DNA of 64,000 bases from Pseudomonas sp. MWU13-2100. GTDB taxonomy: Bacteria > Pseudomonadota > Gammaproteobacteria > Pseudomonadales > Pseudomonadaceae. The stretch is from assembly GCF_023242365.1 (NCBI RefSeq), contig NZ_JALLIX010000001.1, positions 62,001-126,000 on the forward strand. Reading direction: 5' to 3'. Below the pieces are notes generated by a model. That model was given only the letters and a program-made list of their open reading frames with translations. It had not been told where the DNA came from and did not search any database. The position numbers and the translations under genes are program-made. Numbering within the stretch: the stretch's first letter is position 1; the number at the start of each line of letters is the position of its first letter. Positions 54,800 to 63,727 of this stretch are shown one piece after another.

Positions 54800-55834
54800 A
54801 TGTATTCCAAAGTCAATACTGAAAGTGAAATCGTCATTATCGATGATGTTTCGGTCAACCACCGGCTGTTGGAGTCGTGTTTGCGGGCCTCTGGGCTCAG
54901 TAATATCAGAACCTTCTCCGACTCCGCCGAAGGGCTGGCCTGGCTGCAGTCCAACCCTTGGGACTTGTTGTTGCTGGACCTGTATATGCCGGCACCCGAC
55001 GGTTTCGAGATTCTTGAGCGGCTCAAGCTGCGCAGCCGGACCGAGTCGCCGATCATTATCGTCACGGGCCTGAACGATCCGCAAAACCGCCGCAAAGGGT
55101 TGGAGATGGGCGCCAACGACTTCATCTGCAAACCCATCGATCTGCCGGAGATGCTGTTGCGCGTGCGCAGTTGCCTGGAACTGGCTCAGACCACCCGGTT
55201 GTTGCGCGAGGCCAATGTCGAACTGGAGCGCAAGGTCGAACGACGTACGGCCCAGTTGGAGGCCGGCTACCAGGCGATCGCCAACAGCCTGGGCCGGGCC
55301 GCCAGTTATCGTGGTAACGATACGCCCAACCATGTCCGTCGCATCGGCGATTGCGCGGCCCTGTTGGCCAAGGCGCACGGTATGCCCAGGCAATGGTGCG
55401 AACTGATCCGTCTGGCGGCACCGATGCATGATGTCGGGAATATCGGCATAGAAGACGCAATATTGCGCAAGCCCGGGGTGCTGACGGCGCAGGAGCGGGA
55501 AATCATGCAGGACCATCCGCGCATTGGTTATGAAGTCCTGCACGATAACCACGGTTCCCCGGTCACTGACCTGGCGGCGGAGATTGCCCTGGCGCATCAC
55601 GAGCGTTGGGACGGCAGCGGTTACCCCAACCAGTTGCAAGGCGAGGCGATTCCCTTGTCGGGCAGGATCGTGGCGATCTGTGATGTCTATGATGCGCTCA
55701 GAATGCCGCGTCCCTACAGGCAGGCCTGGAGCGCCGAGCGCTCGCGGGAATATCTCTGTGAGCAGGCGGGGCGGCATTTCGATCCGCAGTTGGTGGATAT
55801 TTTCTGCGGTTTGCTGGATGAGCTCGAGGCTTAG
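54800..55834 (+). CDS. Response regulator with HD-GYP domain (variant HDxGN)
   Basis: The 344-residue protein has a receiver (IIDDVSVNHRLLES, phospho-Asp in LLLLDLYMPAPDG), a short coiled linker (about 135-165) and an HD-GYP domain. HD-GYP domains degrade c-di-GMP. The core motifs are HVRRIG, MHDVGNIGI, DHPRIGYEVL, HHERWDGSGYPNQL and CDVYDAL. The Lys of the usual HDxGK is Asn here, so activity or metal use may be changed. The start MYSKVNTESE has GGAG upstream. It is likely under the same regulation as the adjacent two-component system, but this is inference. Confidence 0.9.
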   Translation: MYSKVNTESEIVIIDDVSVNHRLLESCLRASGLSNIRTFSDSAEGLAWLQSNPWDLLLLDLYMPAPDGFEILERLKLRSRTESPIIIVTGLNDPQNRRKGLEMGANDFICKPIDLPEMLLRVRSCLELAQTTRLLREANVELERKVERRTAQLEAGYQAIANSLGRAASYRGNDTPNHVRRIGDCAALLAKAHGMPRQWCELIRLAAPMHDVGNIGIEDAILRKPGVLTAQEREIMQDHPRIGYEVLHDNHGSPVTDLAAEIALAHHERWDGSGYPNQLQGEAIPLSGRIVAICDVYDALRMPRPYRQAWSAERSREYLCEQAGRHFDPQLVDIFCGLLDELEA

Positions 55835-55962
55835 CGACTGCACTTGCTCTAAAGAAACGCGCACCCAAGCCGACAATTTTACTGACCCGGTGTTTTTTCG
55901 GTCAGCTACCTGAAAGGGATGAGCGTTGCACGCCTTCACTGCGCAGACAGAGAGGCCTCATA

Positions 55963-57906
55963 ATGACAAGAAAAATCCTGGCTACCCTGCGGACCCTCAT
56001 GTCCGTGCCCCATGACAACCCCAAGTTGCTCAAGGCCCAGTATCTGGCCTTGTCTCGACAACTGCCGCTGATGTACCTGGTCCTGCTGCTCAACATGTGG
56101 GCGCTGGCCTTCACCCACCTGGCTGTCGCGCCCTTCTGGCTGACATTGGTCATCCCGCTGGTCATGACGGTGATCTGTGTGGCGCGTGCCTGCATGTGGC
56201 TGCGCAGCACCAGGCGCTTGCCCCCGGCCGACGCACAGATCCTGGCCTCGCTGCGGCGCACCAATCAACTGGTGCCCATTATCGCCGGTGCCTTCACCGC
56301 CTGGTCCCTGGCCCTGTATCCCTACGGCGATGCCTATTCACAGTCGCATGTCGCCTTTTTCATGGGGATTACGGTGATCGTCTGCATTTTCTGCATGATG
56401 CATCTGCGACCCGCGGCGCTGACCACGACACTGGTGGTCAATGTCGCGTTCGTGATTTTTTTTGCTTCGACCCATAACCCGGCCTTTATTGCCACGGCGG
56501 TGAATGTCCTGCTGGTGTCGTTGGCGATGTTGGTCATCCTGCAACATCACTACCGCGACTTCACCCACCTGGTGAATGTACAGGCGCAAACCGAACAATT
56601 GAGCAACGAGAACCTGCGCCTGGCCAATCAGGACAGCCTGACCGGGCTGCCCAATCGACGACAGTTCTTCACCACCCTGGAGCGTGCCATGAGCCAGGCG
56701 ATCACCGGACAAAAGGGCCTCGCGGTAGGGATCCTCGATCTCGACGGGTTCAAACCGGTGAACGATCTCTACGGCCACAGCGTCGGCGACAAAATTCTGG
56801 TCATGGTCGGTCAGCGCTTGCGGCAGTTGGTCGGCGCTACGGTGCATGTCGCACGATTGGGGGGCGATGAGTTCGCCCTGGTACTCGAAGGCGGTCTCGA
56901 TGACGAGGATCTGCACGCTTTCGGCAAGACCCTGTGCGAGCAGTTGCACGTGGAGTTTCTGCTGGTCGACGTTCCGATCCAGATCGGCGCCACCCTGGGG
57001 ATCGCCACGTTTCCCCAGCACGCCGCCAGTGCCATGGAACTGTTCGAATACGCCGACTATGCGCTTTATCAAGGCAAGCACCATAACCCGGGGGCGATGT
57101 GCCTGTTTTCGGCCAGCCATCGCGAGCAGTTGCAAAGCGACGGCATCACCGAGCAGGCGTTGCGCAGGGCGGTGCTGGACAAGGAGTTTTTCGTGCTGTT
57201 CCAACCGATTCTCGACAGTTGCAGTCGTGAGACCGTCGCCTTCGAGGCCTTGGCGCGCTGGGACAGCCCGGAGTTGGGCCTGGTGTCCCCGGCACGATTC
57301 ATCCCGATTGCCGAACGCATCGGTCTGATCAATCGTCTAACGCTGCCGTTGTTGCGCCAGGCGCTGGACATGGCGCGGTCCTGGCCTGAGGGCATACGGC
57401 TTTCATTCAACCTGTCGGTCCACGACTGCGGTGCCCATGACAGCGTGCAGTCGATTGTCGAGGTCATCAACGCCAGTGGCTTCAATCCGGCATATCTGGA
57501 CCTGGAAATCACCGAAACCGTGGTGATGCAGGACATCCCCCAGGTGCAATGGGCGATCCGGCGGTTTCGCCAGTTGGGTTGTGGTATCTCGCTGGACGAC
57601 TTCGGCACGGGCTATTCCAGTCTGAGTCAGTTGCATGCCCTGGCGCTGACCAAACTCAAGATCGATCGCCGCTTTGTCACGGATATTCATCTCAATCCGG
57701 CGAGTTACAAGATCGTCAAGTCGCTGGTGGCCTTGAGCCATGATATGGAGCTGGAGTGCGTGGTCGAGGGCGTCGAGACCCTGGATGAACTCAAAGCCCT
57801 GCGTAGCTTGGGGTGTACCCAGGTGCAGGGCTTTTTCTTCAGTCCTCCGGTGGCTTTCGCCGACACGCTGGTCTGGTTGGCGCAGGCTGAGCAGCGGCAG
57901 GGGTAA
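55963..57906 (+). CDS. Membrane GGDEF-EAL c-di-GMP enzyme
   Basis: The 647-residue protein has four to six N-terminal transmembrane helices (about 35-185), a coil, a GGDEF domain with intact RLGGDEF (about residue 305) and an EAL domain with FEALARW, EITET and LDDFGTGYSSL. Both active sites look complete, so it can be a cyclase, a phosphodiesterase or both. No RxxD inhibitory site precedes GGDEF. It is preceded by a 128-base gap after the HD-GYP gene. Confidence 0.92.
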   Translation: MTRKILATLRTLMSVPHDNPKLLKAQYLALSRQLPLMYLVLLLNMWALAFTHLAVAPFWLTLVIPLVMTVICVARACMWLRSTRRLPPADAQILASLRRTNQLVPIIAGAFTAWSLALYPYGDAYSQSHVAFFMGITVIVCIFCMMHLRPAALTTTLVVNVAFVIFFASTHNPAFIATAVNVLLVSLAMLVILQHHYRDFTHLVNVQAQTEQLSNENLRLANQDSLTGLPNRRQFFTTLERAMSQAITGQKGLAVGILDLDGFKPVNDLYGHSVGDKILVMVGQRLRQLVGATVHVARLGGDEFALVLEGGLDDEDLHAFGKTLCEQLHVEFLLVDVPIQIGATLGIATFPQHAASAMELFEYADYALYQGKHHNPGAMCLFSASHREQLQSDGITEQALRRAVLDKEFFVLFQPILDSCSRETVAFEALARWDSPELGLVSPARFIPIAERIGLINRLTLPLLRQALDMARSWPEGIRLSFNLSVHDCGAHDSVQSIVEVINASGFNPAYLDLEITETVVMQDIPQVQWAIRRFRQLGCGISLDDFGTGYSSLSQLHALALTKLKIDRRFVTDIHLNPASYKIVKSLVALSHDMELECVVEGVETLDELKALRSLGCTQVQGFFFSPPVAFADTLVWLAQAEQRQG

Positions 57907-57988
57907 CGGGCGGTCGGGCAGGCGTTGGATCCGCTTGAGGCCGAGCAGGCCGCTAGGTCCCCACTGCCGCGCTGGCAGAGGATACCGC

Positions 57989-58231
57989 TCAGGGCTGGTC
58001 TACAGATCTTTCGAGGGGCACCGAGCTGGCCATCCGCGCCGCCAAGCGGGCTTTGGCAGCTTCCTGGGCGCGGACAATCGCCTTCGCATCTTCACGTTCG
58101 AGGAAGCGCGCCATCGACTCGTCGCGTTGGGCTTGCATGCGGGCGATGACCTTGGCGCCCCCGCCTTCGGCGAGGGCCGTAACGGGGAGGCTAAACAGGG
58201 CGATGCACAGCAACAGGTTGAAGGGCTTCAT
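57989..58231 (-). CDS. Small exported protein, 80 aa
   Basis: The product has an N-terminal signal peptide (FNLLLCIALFSLPVTALA, cleavage before EGGG) and a charged, helical, Arg/Ala/Glu-rich mature part of about 60 residues. It starts 2 bases after the stop codon of coaA, without a good ribosome-binding site, so translation is probably coupled. I do not recognise its family. Confidence 0.7.
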   Translation of the reverse strand: MKPFNLLLCIALFSLPVTALAEGGGAKVIARMQAQRDESMARFLEREDAKAIVRAQEAAKARLAARMASSVPLERSVDQP

Positions 58232-58233
58232 GA

Positions 58234-59160
58234 TTAACGTAACCAGATCTCGCTGACCGAATGGTCCGCCGCCTTGCGCAGCACCAGGTCGGCGCGCTCG
58301 CGGGTCGGCAGGATATTTTCCAGCAGGTTGACGCGGTTGATATCCCGCCAGATCTGGCGCGCGGCCTCGGGGGCCTCCTCGGGGGTCAGGTCGGCCAGTT
58401 TGCGGAAGTACGCGCCGCGGGCGCGGAACGAGGTTTTCTGCAGCATCAGGAAACGTGCCACATACCACTGCTCGATGTCTTGTTCATCGGCATCCAGGTA
58501 CACCGAAAAGTCGAAAAAGTCGGAGACGATGGTAGACGGTTTCAACCCGTCGACGCCATCGGTTTGCAGCACGTTGAGGCCTTCGAAGATAAGTATGTCC
58601 GGTTGGTCGATCACCTGGAACTGGTCGGGCACGATGTCGTAGCTGACATGGGAGTAGATCGGCGCCTCGATGTTGTGCTCGCCGGCCTTCACCGCCGCCA
58701 GGAACTTGACCATGTGCTTGCGATCATAGCTCTCTGGAAAACCCTTGCGGTGCATGATGCCATCGGCCACCAGCTTGCTGTTGGGGTAGAGGAAGCCGTC
58801 GGTGGTGACCAGGGCGACGTTCGGGTGATCCGGCCAGCGCGCCATCACTGCCTGCAGCACGCGGGCAAAGGTGCTCTTGCCGACGGCAACGCTGCCGGCG
58901 ATGGCAATGATGTAAGGGCCGCGATGGGTCGGGCGCCCGAGGAAGGTGTCACGGATGCCCGTCAATTGGCGGGCGGCGCCGATGTGCAGGTTGATCAGCC
59001 GCGACAGGGGCAGGTAGACGTTGGCGACATCTTCGAGGGAGACGTCTTCGTTCACGCCGCGCAATGCCGACAGATCTTCTTCCGATAGGGTCAGCGGCGT
59101 GCTGGCACGCAGTTCCGCCCACTCGTTGCGGGTCATTACGAGGTACTCATCGGATCTCAT
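58234..59160 (-). CDS. coaA: Type I pantothenate kinase
   Basis: CoaA phosphorylates pantothenate in the first step of CoA synthesis. The 308-residue protein closely matches E. coli CoaA: RNEWAELRASTPLTLSEEDL, LPLSRLINLHI, the P-loop IAGSVAVGKST, TTDGFLYPN, KGFPESYD and NILPTRERADLVL. The start MRSDEYL has only a weak ribosome-binding context and a longer frame exists upstream. Pseudomonads typically rely on the type III enzyme CoaX, so this copy may be accessory. Confidence 0.92.
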   Translation of the reverse strand: MRSDEYLVMTRNEWAELRASTPLTLSEEDLSALRGVNEDVSLEDVANVYLPLSRLINLHIGAARQLTGIRDTFLGRPTHRGPYIIAIAGSVAVGKSTFARVLQAVMARWPDHPNVALVTTDGFLYPNSKLVADGIMHRKGFPESYDRKHMVKFLAAVKAGEHNIEAPIYSHVSYDIVPDQFQVIDQPDILIFEGLNVLQTDGVDGLKPSTIVSDFFDFSVYLDADEQDIEQWYVARFLMLQKTSFRARGAYFRKLADLTPEEAPEAARQIWRDINRVNLLENILPTRERADLVLRKAADHSVSEIWLR

Positions 59161-59404
59161 CGGTTGCCATCCAGGCCTCTTCAATGGGCGGATTATCCAA
59201 CGCTTTGCCCCCACTTGTCCGAAGATCAGAATAATCTTTTGAATTCATTGGATATTCTGTAGCCTTGCGACGCTGCAAAGCAGTCCATGCCTGATGGATT
59301 CACTCTCCCGGTCCATACGTTGCACCTAATATCCCGTCTCGGAAAGAGGCGGGGGCCGGGGTATACTCGACTTTCGCGCTCTCGCGCCTGCAGGTCTTGC
59401 GAAC

Positions 59405-60463
59405 ATGACGCAGATTTCCGAACGCCTTCTGGTTCAAGCCCACCTTGATGCCAAGCAACCCAAACCCCTGAGTGCCGCCGAAGAGGCGCAGCTGCGTGGC
59501 GATATCGCCGCCGAACTCAAGGCCCAGGATGCGGTGCTGGTGGCCCACTTCTATTGCGATCCGGTGATCCAGGCGCTGGCCGAGGAGACCGGTGGCTGTG
59601 TCTCCGACTCCCTGGAAATGGCCCGCTTCGGGGCCGCGCACCCGGCCAAGACCGTGCTGGTGGCCGGCGTGCGCTTCATGGGCGAGACCGCCAAGATCCT
59701 TACCCCGGAAAAACGCATCCTGATGCCGACCCTGGAAGCGACCTGCTCGCTGGACCTGGGTTGCCCGGTAGACGAGTTTTCCGCGTTCTGCGACCAGCAT
59801 CCCGAGCGCACGGTGGTGGTCTATGCCAACACCTCGGCGGCGGTGAAGGCCCGGGCCGACTGGGTGGTGACCTCCAGTTGCGCGCTGGAGATCGTCGAAA
59901 GCCTGATGGACAACGGCGAAACCATTATCTGGGCACCGGACAAGCACCTGGGGCGCTATATCCAGAAGGAAACCGGCGCCGATATGCTGCTCTGGGACGG
60001 CGCCTGCATCGTCCACGAGGAGTTCAAGTCCAAGCAGTTGGAGGATATGAAAGCGCTGTATCCCGAGGCGGCGATCCTGGTGCACCCCGAATCGCCGGAG
60101 TCGGTGATCGAACTGGCCGATGCGGTGGGCTCCACCAGCCAGTTGATCGCGGCGGCGCAGCGCCTGCCGAACAAGACCTTTATCGTGGCCACTGATCGCG
60201 GCATTTTCTACAAGATGCAGCAGCTGTGTCCGGACAAGGTGTTTATCGAGGCGCCGACCGCCGGTAACGGCGCGGCGTGCCGCAGTTGCGCGCATTGCCC
60301 GTGGATGGCGATGAATACCCTGGAGCGCACCTTGCAGTGCCTGCGCGAGGGCCGCAACGAGATTTTCGTCGACCCGGCGGTGATTCCCCGCGCGGTTCGC
60401 CCGCTCAAGCGCATGCTGGATTTCACCCAGGCGGCGCGGATGAAACTGGCGGGGAATGCCTGA
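59405..60463 (+). CDS. nadA: Quinolinate synthase A
   Basis: NadA condenses iminoaspartate with dihydroxyacetone phosphate to quinolinate in NAD synthesis and uses a 4Fe-4S cluster. The 352-residue protein has the three cluster cysteines within [19 protein letters not shown] and [14 protein letters not shown] regions, and HFYCDPVIQ near residue 50. A possible -10 element TATACT lies at 59362-59367. It is the first gene after the accessory region; in P. aeruginosa it is PA1004. Confidence 0.95.
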   Translation: MTQISERLLVQAHLDAKQPKPLSAAEEAQLRGDIAAELKAQDAVLVAHFYCDPVIQALAEETGGCVSDSLEMARFGAAHPAKTVLVAGVRFMGETAKILTPEKRILMPTLEATCSLDLGCPVDEFSAFCDQHPERTVVVYANTSAAVKARADWVVTSSCALEIVESLMDNGETIIWAPDKHLGRYIQKETGADMLLWDGACIVHEEFKSKQLEDMKALYPEAAILVHPESPESVIELADAVGSTSQLIAAAQRLPNKTFIVATDRGIFYKMQQLCPDKVFIEAPTAGNGAACRSCAHCPWMAMNTLERTLQCLREGRNEIFVDPAVIPRAVRPLKRMLDFTQAARMKLAGNA

Positions 60464-60474
60464 CACAGGATCTG

Positions 60475-60524
60475 TGTTCGATACCGTACTGTAGGCGCCA
60501 GCGCCTACAGTACGGTGTCGAACA
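60475..60524. repeat. 50-base near-perfect inverted repeat between convergent genes
   Basis: Two 24-base arms with one mismatch surround a two-base loop (centre GTAGGCGC-CA-GCGCCTAC). It lies between the convergent nadA and bepA genes and lacks long T runs. It may stop both transcripts or be a derived REP-like element. Confidence 0.75.
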
Positions 60525-60539
60525 TACGGTTTGTGAATG

Positions 60540-61973
60540 TCAGCCGCCCATCAGATCCTTGACCATGCGTTCCTGATCGATCAACTCTTTCTGGCGCGCA
60601 TCGATGCGTGCGGCCAGCTGGAAGTTCGGCGCGCGGCGCTTGGCGAAGTCCAGTTGCTGGATCGCCTGCTTGAAGTCACCCACCAATGCAAAGTACTCGG
60701 CTCGCGCCTGGTGCAGGCCGATGATATTGCCGGACTGGCCGCGGGTTTCGGCGAGCTGGTACCAGACATCCGGGTCGTCCTGGCGAGTTTTCAACAGGTC
60801 GTCCAGGGCCTTTTCCGCCTCGGCCGGGCGGTTCTGCTTGATCAGCAGGTCGATGCGCTCCTGCTTCAGCGGGTAGCTGGCGGGATATTGCAGCAACATC
60901 TTCTCGGTCCGTTGCAGCGCTTCGGGAAAACGACTGGCGGCGGTGTCCAGGTCGATCTGGGCCAGGTTGTAGGTGATGTCGTTGGGTGACTTGTCCAGCA
61001 GCGGCTTGAGGGTCGCGCGCGCTTCGTTCAACTGCGTGCCCTTGACCTGGGCGATGGCCAGGCCATAACGCGCCACATCGGACTTGGGGTTCTCGTCCAA
61101 CTGCGCCCGAAAACGCTTGGCCGCCAGCCCCGGCGAGTCTTCATAAGACAGTATCACCCGGGCCCGGATCAGCTGATAACGCAGGCTGTCCTCGATGCCG
61201 CCGGGCTTGGTCTGCTCGGCGCGGTTGCGGGTGTCGGCGATCCGGGACTCGGTGACCGGGTGAGTCAGCAGGAACTCCGGCGGCTTGGCGTCGAAGCGGT
61301 AGATGCGCATCAGCCGTTCGAACATGGTCGGCATCGAGCGTGGGTCGTAACCGGCTTTTTCCAGGGTGAGGATGCCGATGCGGTCGGCTTCCTGCTCATT
61401 CTGACGGGAGAACCGCTGTTTCTCCTGGAAGGCCGCGGCCTGGGTACCGGCAATGGTGGCAATGCCGGCGTCACCGCCGCCGGCCGCCGCGATGACGATC
61501 CCGGTCAGCAGCGCCGCCATCATCGGCAGTTGCATGCGTTGCTGGGCTTCCACGCCCCGGGCGAAGTGGCGTTGCGACAAATGCGCCAGTTCGTGGGCCA
61601 GTACCGCGGCGTATTCGCCCTCGGTCTGGGCATTGAGGAACAGGCCGCCGTTGATCCCGACAATCCCGCCGGGAGCGGCGAAGGCGTTGAGCTGGTTGCT
61701 GTCGATCAGGATGAACACCAGGCGGCGGTCCTGGACCTGGCTGCTTTCCGCCAGCTTGTAGACGGTGCTCTCGACGTAATCCTTGAGCTGCGGGTCATTG
61801 AGTTGCTTGACCTCGCTGCGCAACAGGCTCAACCAGGCACGGCCCAGCTGGAATTCCTGTTGCGGGGAGACAATGGCGGAACTGGCGTCGCCGAGTGACG
61901 GCAGGTCGTCGGCGAAGCCTGGGGAGGCGAGCAGGCAAGCGAGCGTCAACAGGGTGGGGCGCAGAAAGGTCAT
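60540..61973 (-). CDS. bepA: Periplasmic M48 metalloprotease/chaperone BepA (YfgC)
   Basis: BepA assists assembly and degradation of outer-membrane proteins such as LptD. The 477-residue precursor has a signal peptide (LACLLASPGFA), the M48 zinc site HELAHLSQRHF with the third ligand region EQEADRIG, and a C-terminal TPR region (about 300-470). The start MTFLRPTL was preferred over an ATG two codons upstream. It is divergent from the TusA-like gene, as PA1005/PA1006. Confidence 0.93.
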   Translation of the reverse strand: MTFLRPTLLTLACLLASPGFADDLPSLGDASSAIVSPQQEFQLGRAWLSLLRSEVKQLNDPQLKDYVESTVYKLAESSQVQDRRLVFILIDSNQLNAFAAPGGIVGINGGLFLNAQTEGEYAAVLAHELAHLSQRHFARGVEAQQRMQLPMMAALLTGIVIAAAGGGDAGIATIAGTQAAAFQEKQRFSRQNEQEADRIGILTLEKAGYDPRSMPTMFERLMRIYRFDAKPPEFLLTHPVTESRIADTRNRAEQTKPGGIEDSLRYQLIRARVILSYEDSPGLAAKRFRAQLDENPKSDVARYGLAIAQVKGTQLNEARATLKPLLDKSPNDITYNLAQIDLDTAASRFPEALQRTEKMLLQYPASYPLKQERIDLLIKQNRPAEAEKALDDLLKTRQDDPDVWYQLAETRGQSGNIIGLHQARAEYFALVGDFKQAIQQLDFAKRRAPNFQLAARIDARQKELIDQERMVKDLMGG

Positions 61974-62101
61974 GCACAAGGCTCTGAGTCGGCAAAGTCC
62001 TTACTGTAGCCGGACACTGGGCCTGCGACCAGAGCTGCTTCCACTTGGGGTATTCTAGAGGCCTCGAATCGACTATCCGGCAGCGCGCCAGGAGTGAAGC
62101 A

Positions 62102-62341
62102 ATGACCGAAGTTGTAGAACACGACGCCGAGCTGGACGCCAGTGGCCTGAACTGCCCGCTGCCGTTGCTCAAGGCCAAGCTGGAGCTCAATCGCCTGGCC
62201 AGCGGCGCGGTGCTCAAGGTGATTGCCACCGATGCCGGCTCGCAGCGCGATTTTCGGACTTTCGCCAGGCTTGCCGGACACATCCTGATCCATGAAGAGG
62301 AAGCGTCCGGTGTTTACCGTTACTGGTTGCGCAAGGCCTGA
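62102..62341 (+). CDS. TusA-like sulfurtransferase protein
   Basis: The 79-residue protein has the TusA active-site motif LNCPLPLLKAK with the persulfide-carrying Cys near residue 17. The P. aeruginosa counterpart PA1006 is linked to molybdenum homeostasis and nitrate respiration. An AGGAG site eight bases upstream of the ATG fixes the start. It is divergent from bepA and convergent with bcp. Confidence 0.92.
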   Translation: MTEVVEHDAELDASGLNCPLPLLKAKLELNRLASGAVLKVIATDAGSQRDFRTFARLAGHILIHEEEASGVYRYWLRKA

Positions 62342-62355
62342 CGCACCGCGCCGGC

Positions 62356-62829
62356 TCAGGCCTTGTGCAGCACCCGGGCTGCCGCCAGTACGGCGTCGAC
62401 ATGGCCCGGAACCTTCACGCCGCGCCATTCCTGGCGCAACACGCCTTCGGCATCGATGAGGAAGGTGCTGCGGTCCACGCCCAGGTATTCCTTGCCATAG
62501 AGCTTCTTCAACTTGATCACGTCGAACAGTTGGCAGATGGCCTCGTCCTTGTCGCTGATCAGTTCGAACGGGAATTGCTGCTTGCCCTTGAAGTTCTCGT
62601 GGGACTTCAGGCTGTCGCGGGACACGCCGAAGACTTCAGTGTTGGCGGCCTGGAAGTCCGCGTACTGGTCACGAAAGCCCTGGCCCTCGGTGGTGCAACC
62701 CGGGGTGCTGTCCTTGGGGTAGAAATAGATCACCACCTGCTTGCCCTTGAGCTCGGCGAGGCTGACGGTCTGCCCGCTGGTGGCCTGGGCCTGGAAATCG
62801 GCGACGGGTTGATCGATAACGACGGCCAT
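62356..62829 (-). CDS. bcp: Thiol peroxidase Bcp (PrxQ)
   Basis: Bcp reduces hydroperoxides with thioredoxin. The 157-residue protein has the peroxidatic Cys in STPGCTTEG (about residue 45) and a Cys in DEAICQLFD, further downstream than the usual PrxQ resolving position, so the resolving role is uncertain. AAGGAAA precedes the start. It lies 10 bases after gcvR, so both are in one operon. Confidence 0.94.
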   Translation of the reverse strand: MAVVIDQPVADFQAQATSGQTVSLAELKGKQVVIYFYPKDSTPGCTTEGQGFRDQYADFQAANTEVFGVSRDSLKSHENFKGKQQFPFELISDKDEAICQLFDVIKLKKLYGKEYLGVDRSTFLIDAEGVLRQEWRGVKVPGHVDAVLAAARVLHKA

Positions 62830-62839
62830 GGGTGTTTCC

Positions 62840-63400
62840 TTACATTGGGTTCTGTGGGCGCCACGGTTCGATCAGTGCGTCGAGGTTCATCGCGTCGGCG
62901 AAGTCCAGGAACTGATCGCGCAACCAGCTGATCTGCACGCCGGCGGGCAGGGTCACGGTAAAGGTGGCGTTGAGCATGGTGCCGCCGGTCTGGGGCGCCA
63001 GGTAAGTGTCGCAGGTCAGGTTTTCCAGCTCGACGTTGTGGTCCATGAAGAACTGGCACAGCTCGTTGATGATGTCCGAGCGGTAGGCTGAACTGACATA
63101 AGCGACGTACGGCAGTGCCTGGGGACGACTCTCCAGGGCGCCGCTGCGCACCACGCTGACGATGAAGGCATGCTTCTTCGCCAGGTTCGGCAGGCCGGCT
63201 TCAAGGCGCGCCAGGGCGTCCCAGCTGCCGGAAATCTGCAGGACCAGCGCGCTGTACTCGCCATGGCGGGTCAGGCGCGAGGTCACGACGGCGCAGCGAT
63301 TTTCATGGCTGGCGCGGCACAGGACGTTGGTCAGCTCCATGGGGTTGGCGCCGAGGGCACTGATAACAAGGAATTGTTCGCGGACTGTGGGGGTGGACAT
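62840..63400 (-). CDS. gcvR: Glycine cleavage system regulator GcvR
   Basis: GcvR is an ACT-domain protein that in E. coli binds GcvA and represses the glycine cleavage operon. The 186-residue protein has two ACT domains (about 8-85 and 95-175), beginning EQFLVISALGANPMELTNVL. It sits between bcp and dapA, divergent from dapA, as in E. coli and P. aeruginosa. Confidence 0.93.
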   Translation of the reverse strand: MSTPTVREQFLVISALGANPMELTNVLCRASHENRCAVVTSRLTRHGEYSALVLQISGSWDALARLEAGLPNLAKKHAFIVSVVRSGALESRPQALPYVAYVSSAYRSDIINELCQFFMDHNVELENLTCDTYLAPQTGGTMLNATFTVTLPAGVQISWLRDQFLDFADAMNLDALIEPWRPQNPM

Positions 63401-63727
63401 GCAGCATTCCTAAAGCGATGAGCGGTCAGTACCTTGCGGGCGGTCAGGGGCTGGGTTCGGGGATCCGGATGCGGATGGCGAGGCCTGGAATCGAGCGCTG
63501 GTGCCGGGTGCCGCCTCGCAGAGGACGGGCGGCGGCCAGGCCGGAGCGGGCTTCGGGCAGCGAAAATGGAGGCTGGAACCCGGCACATGAGCGACTCAGT
63601 ACCGATCAAAGTCTGAAGGGTAGCGAAAACCTGCGCTCAGGGGAATGCTCATAGACAGTACTTCGCTTGTACAAGCCTGATGGCGCCAGTACCATTACCG
63701 CTCTCTTTTTCCGGCAGGAGCGGTTGC
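63401..63727. promoter_or_regulatory. gcvR-dapA divergent intergenic region
   Basis: This 327-base gap contains the promoters of both genes. The sequence directly upstream of dapA has TACTTCGCTTGTACAAGC, including the short palindrome GCTTGTACAAGC (63663-63674). No gene is convincing here. Confidence 0.4.

Noticed and set aside
40003..59214. A recent integrative element with direct att repeats at tRNA-Lys
   Set aside because: No integrase gene and no second copy of the tRNA 3' end were found in the window.
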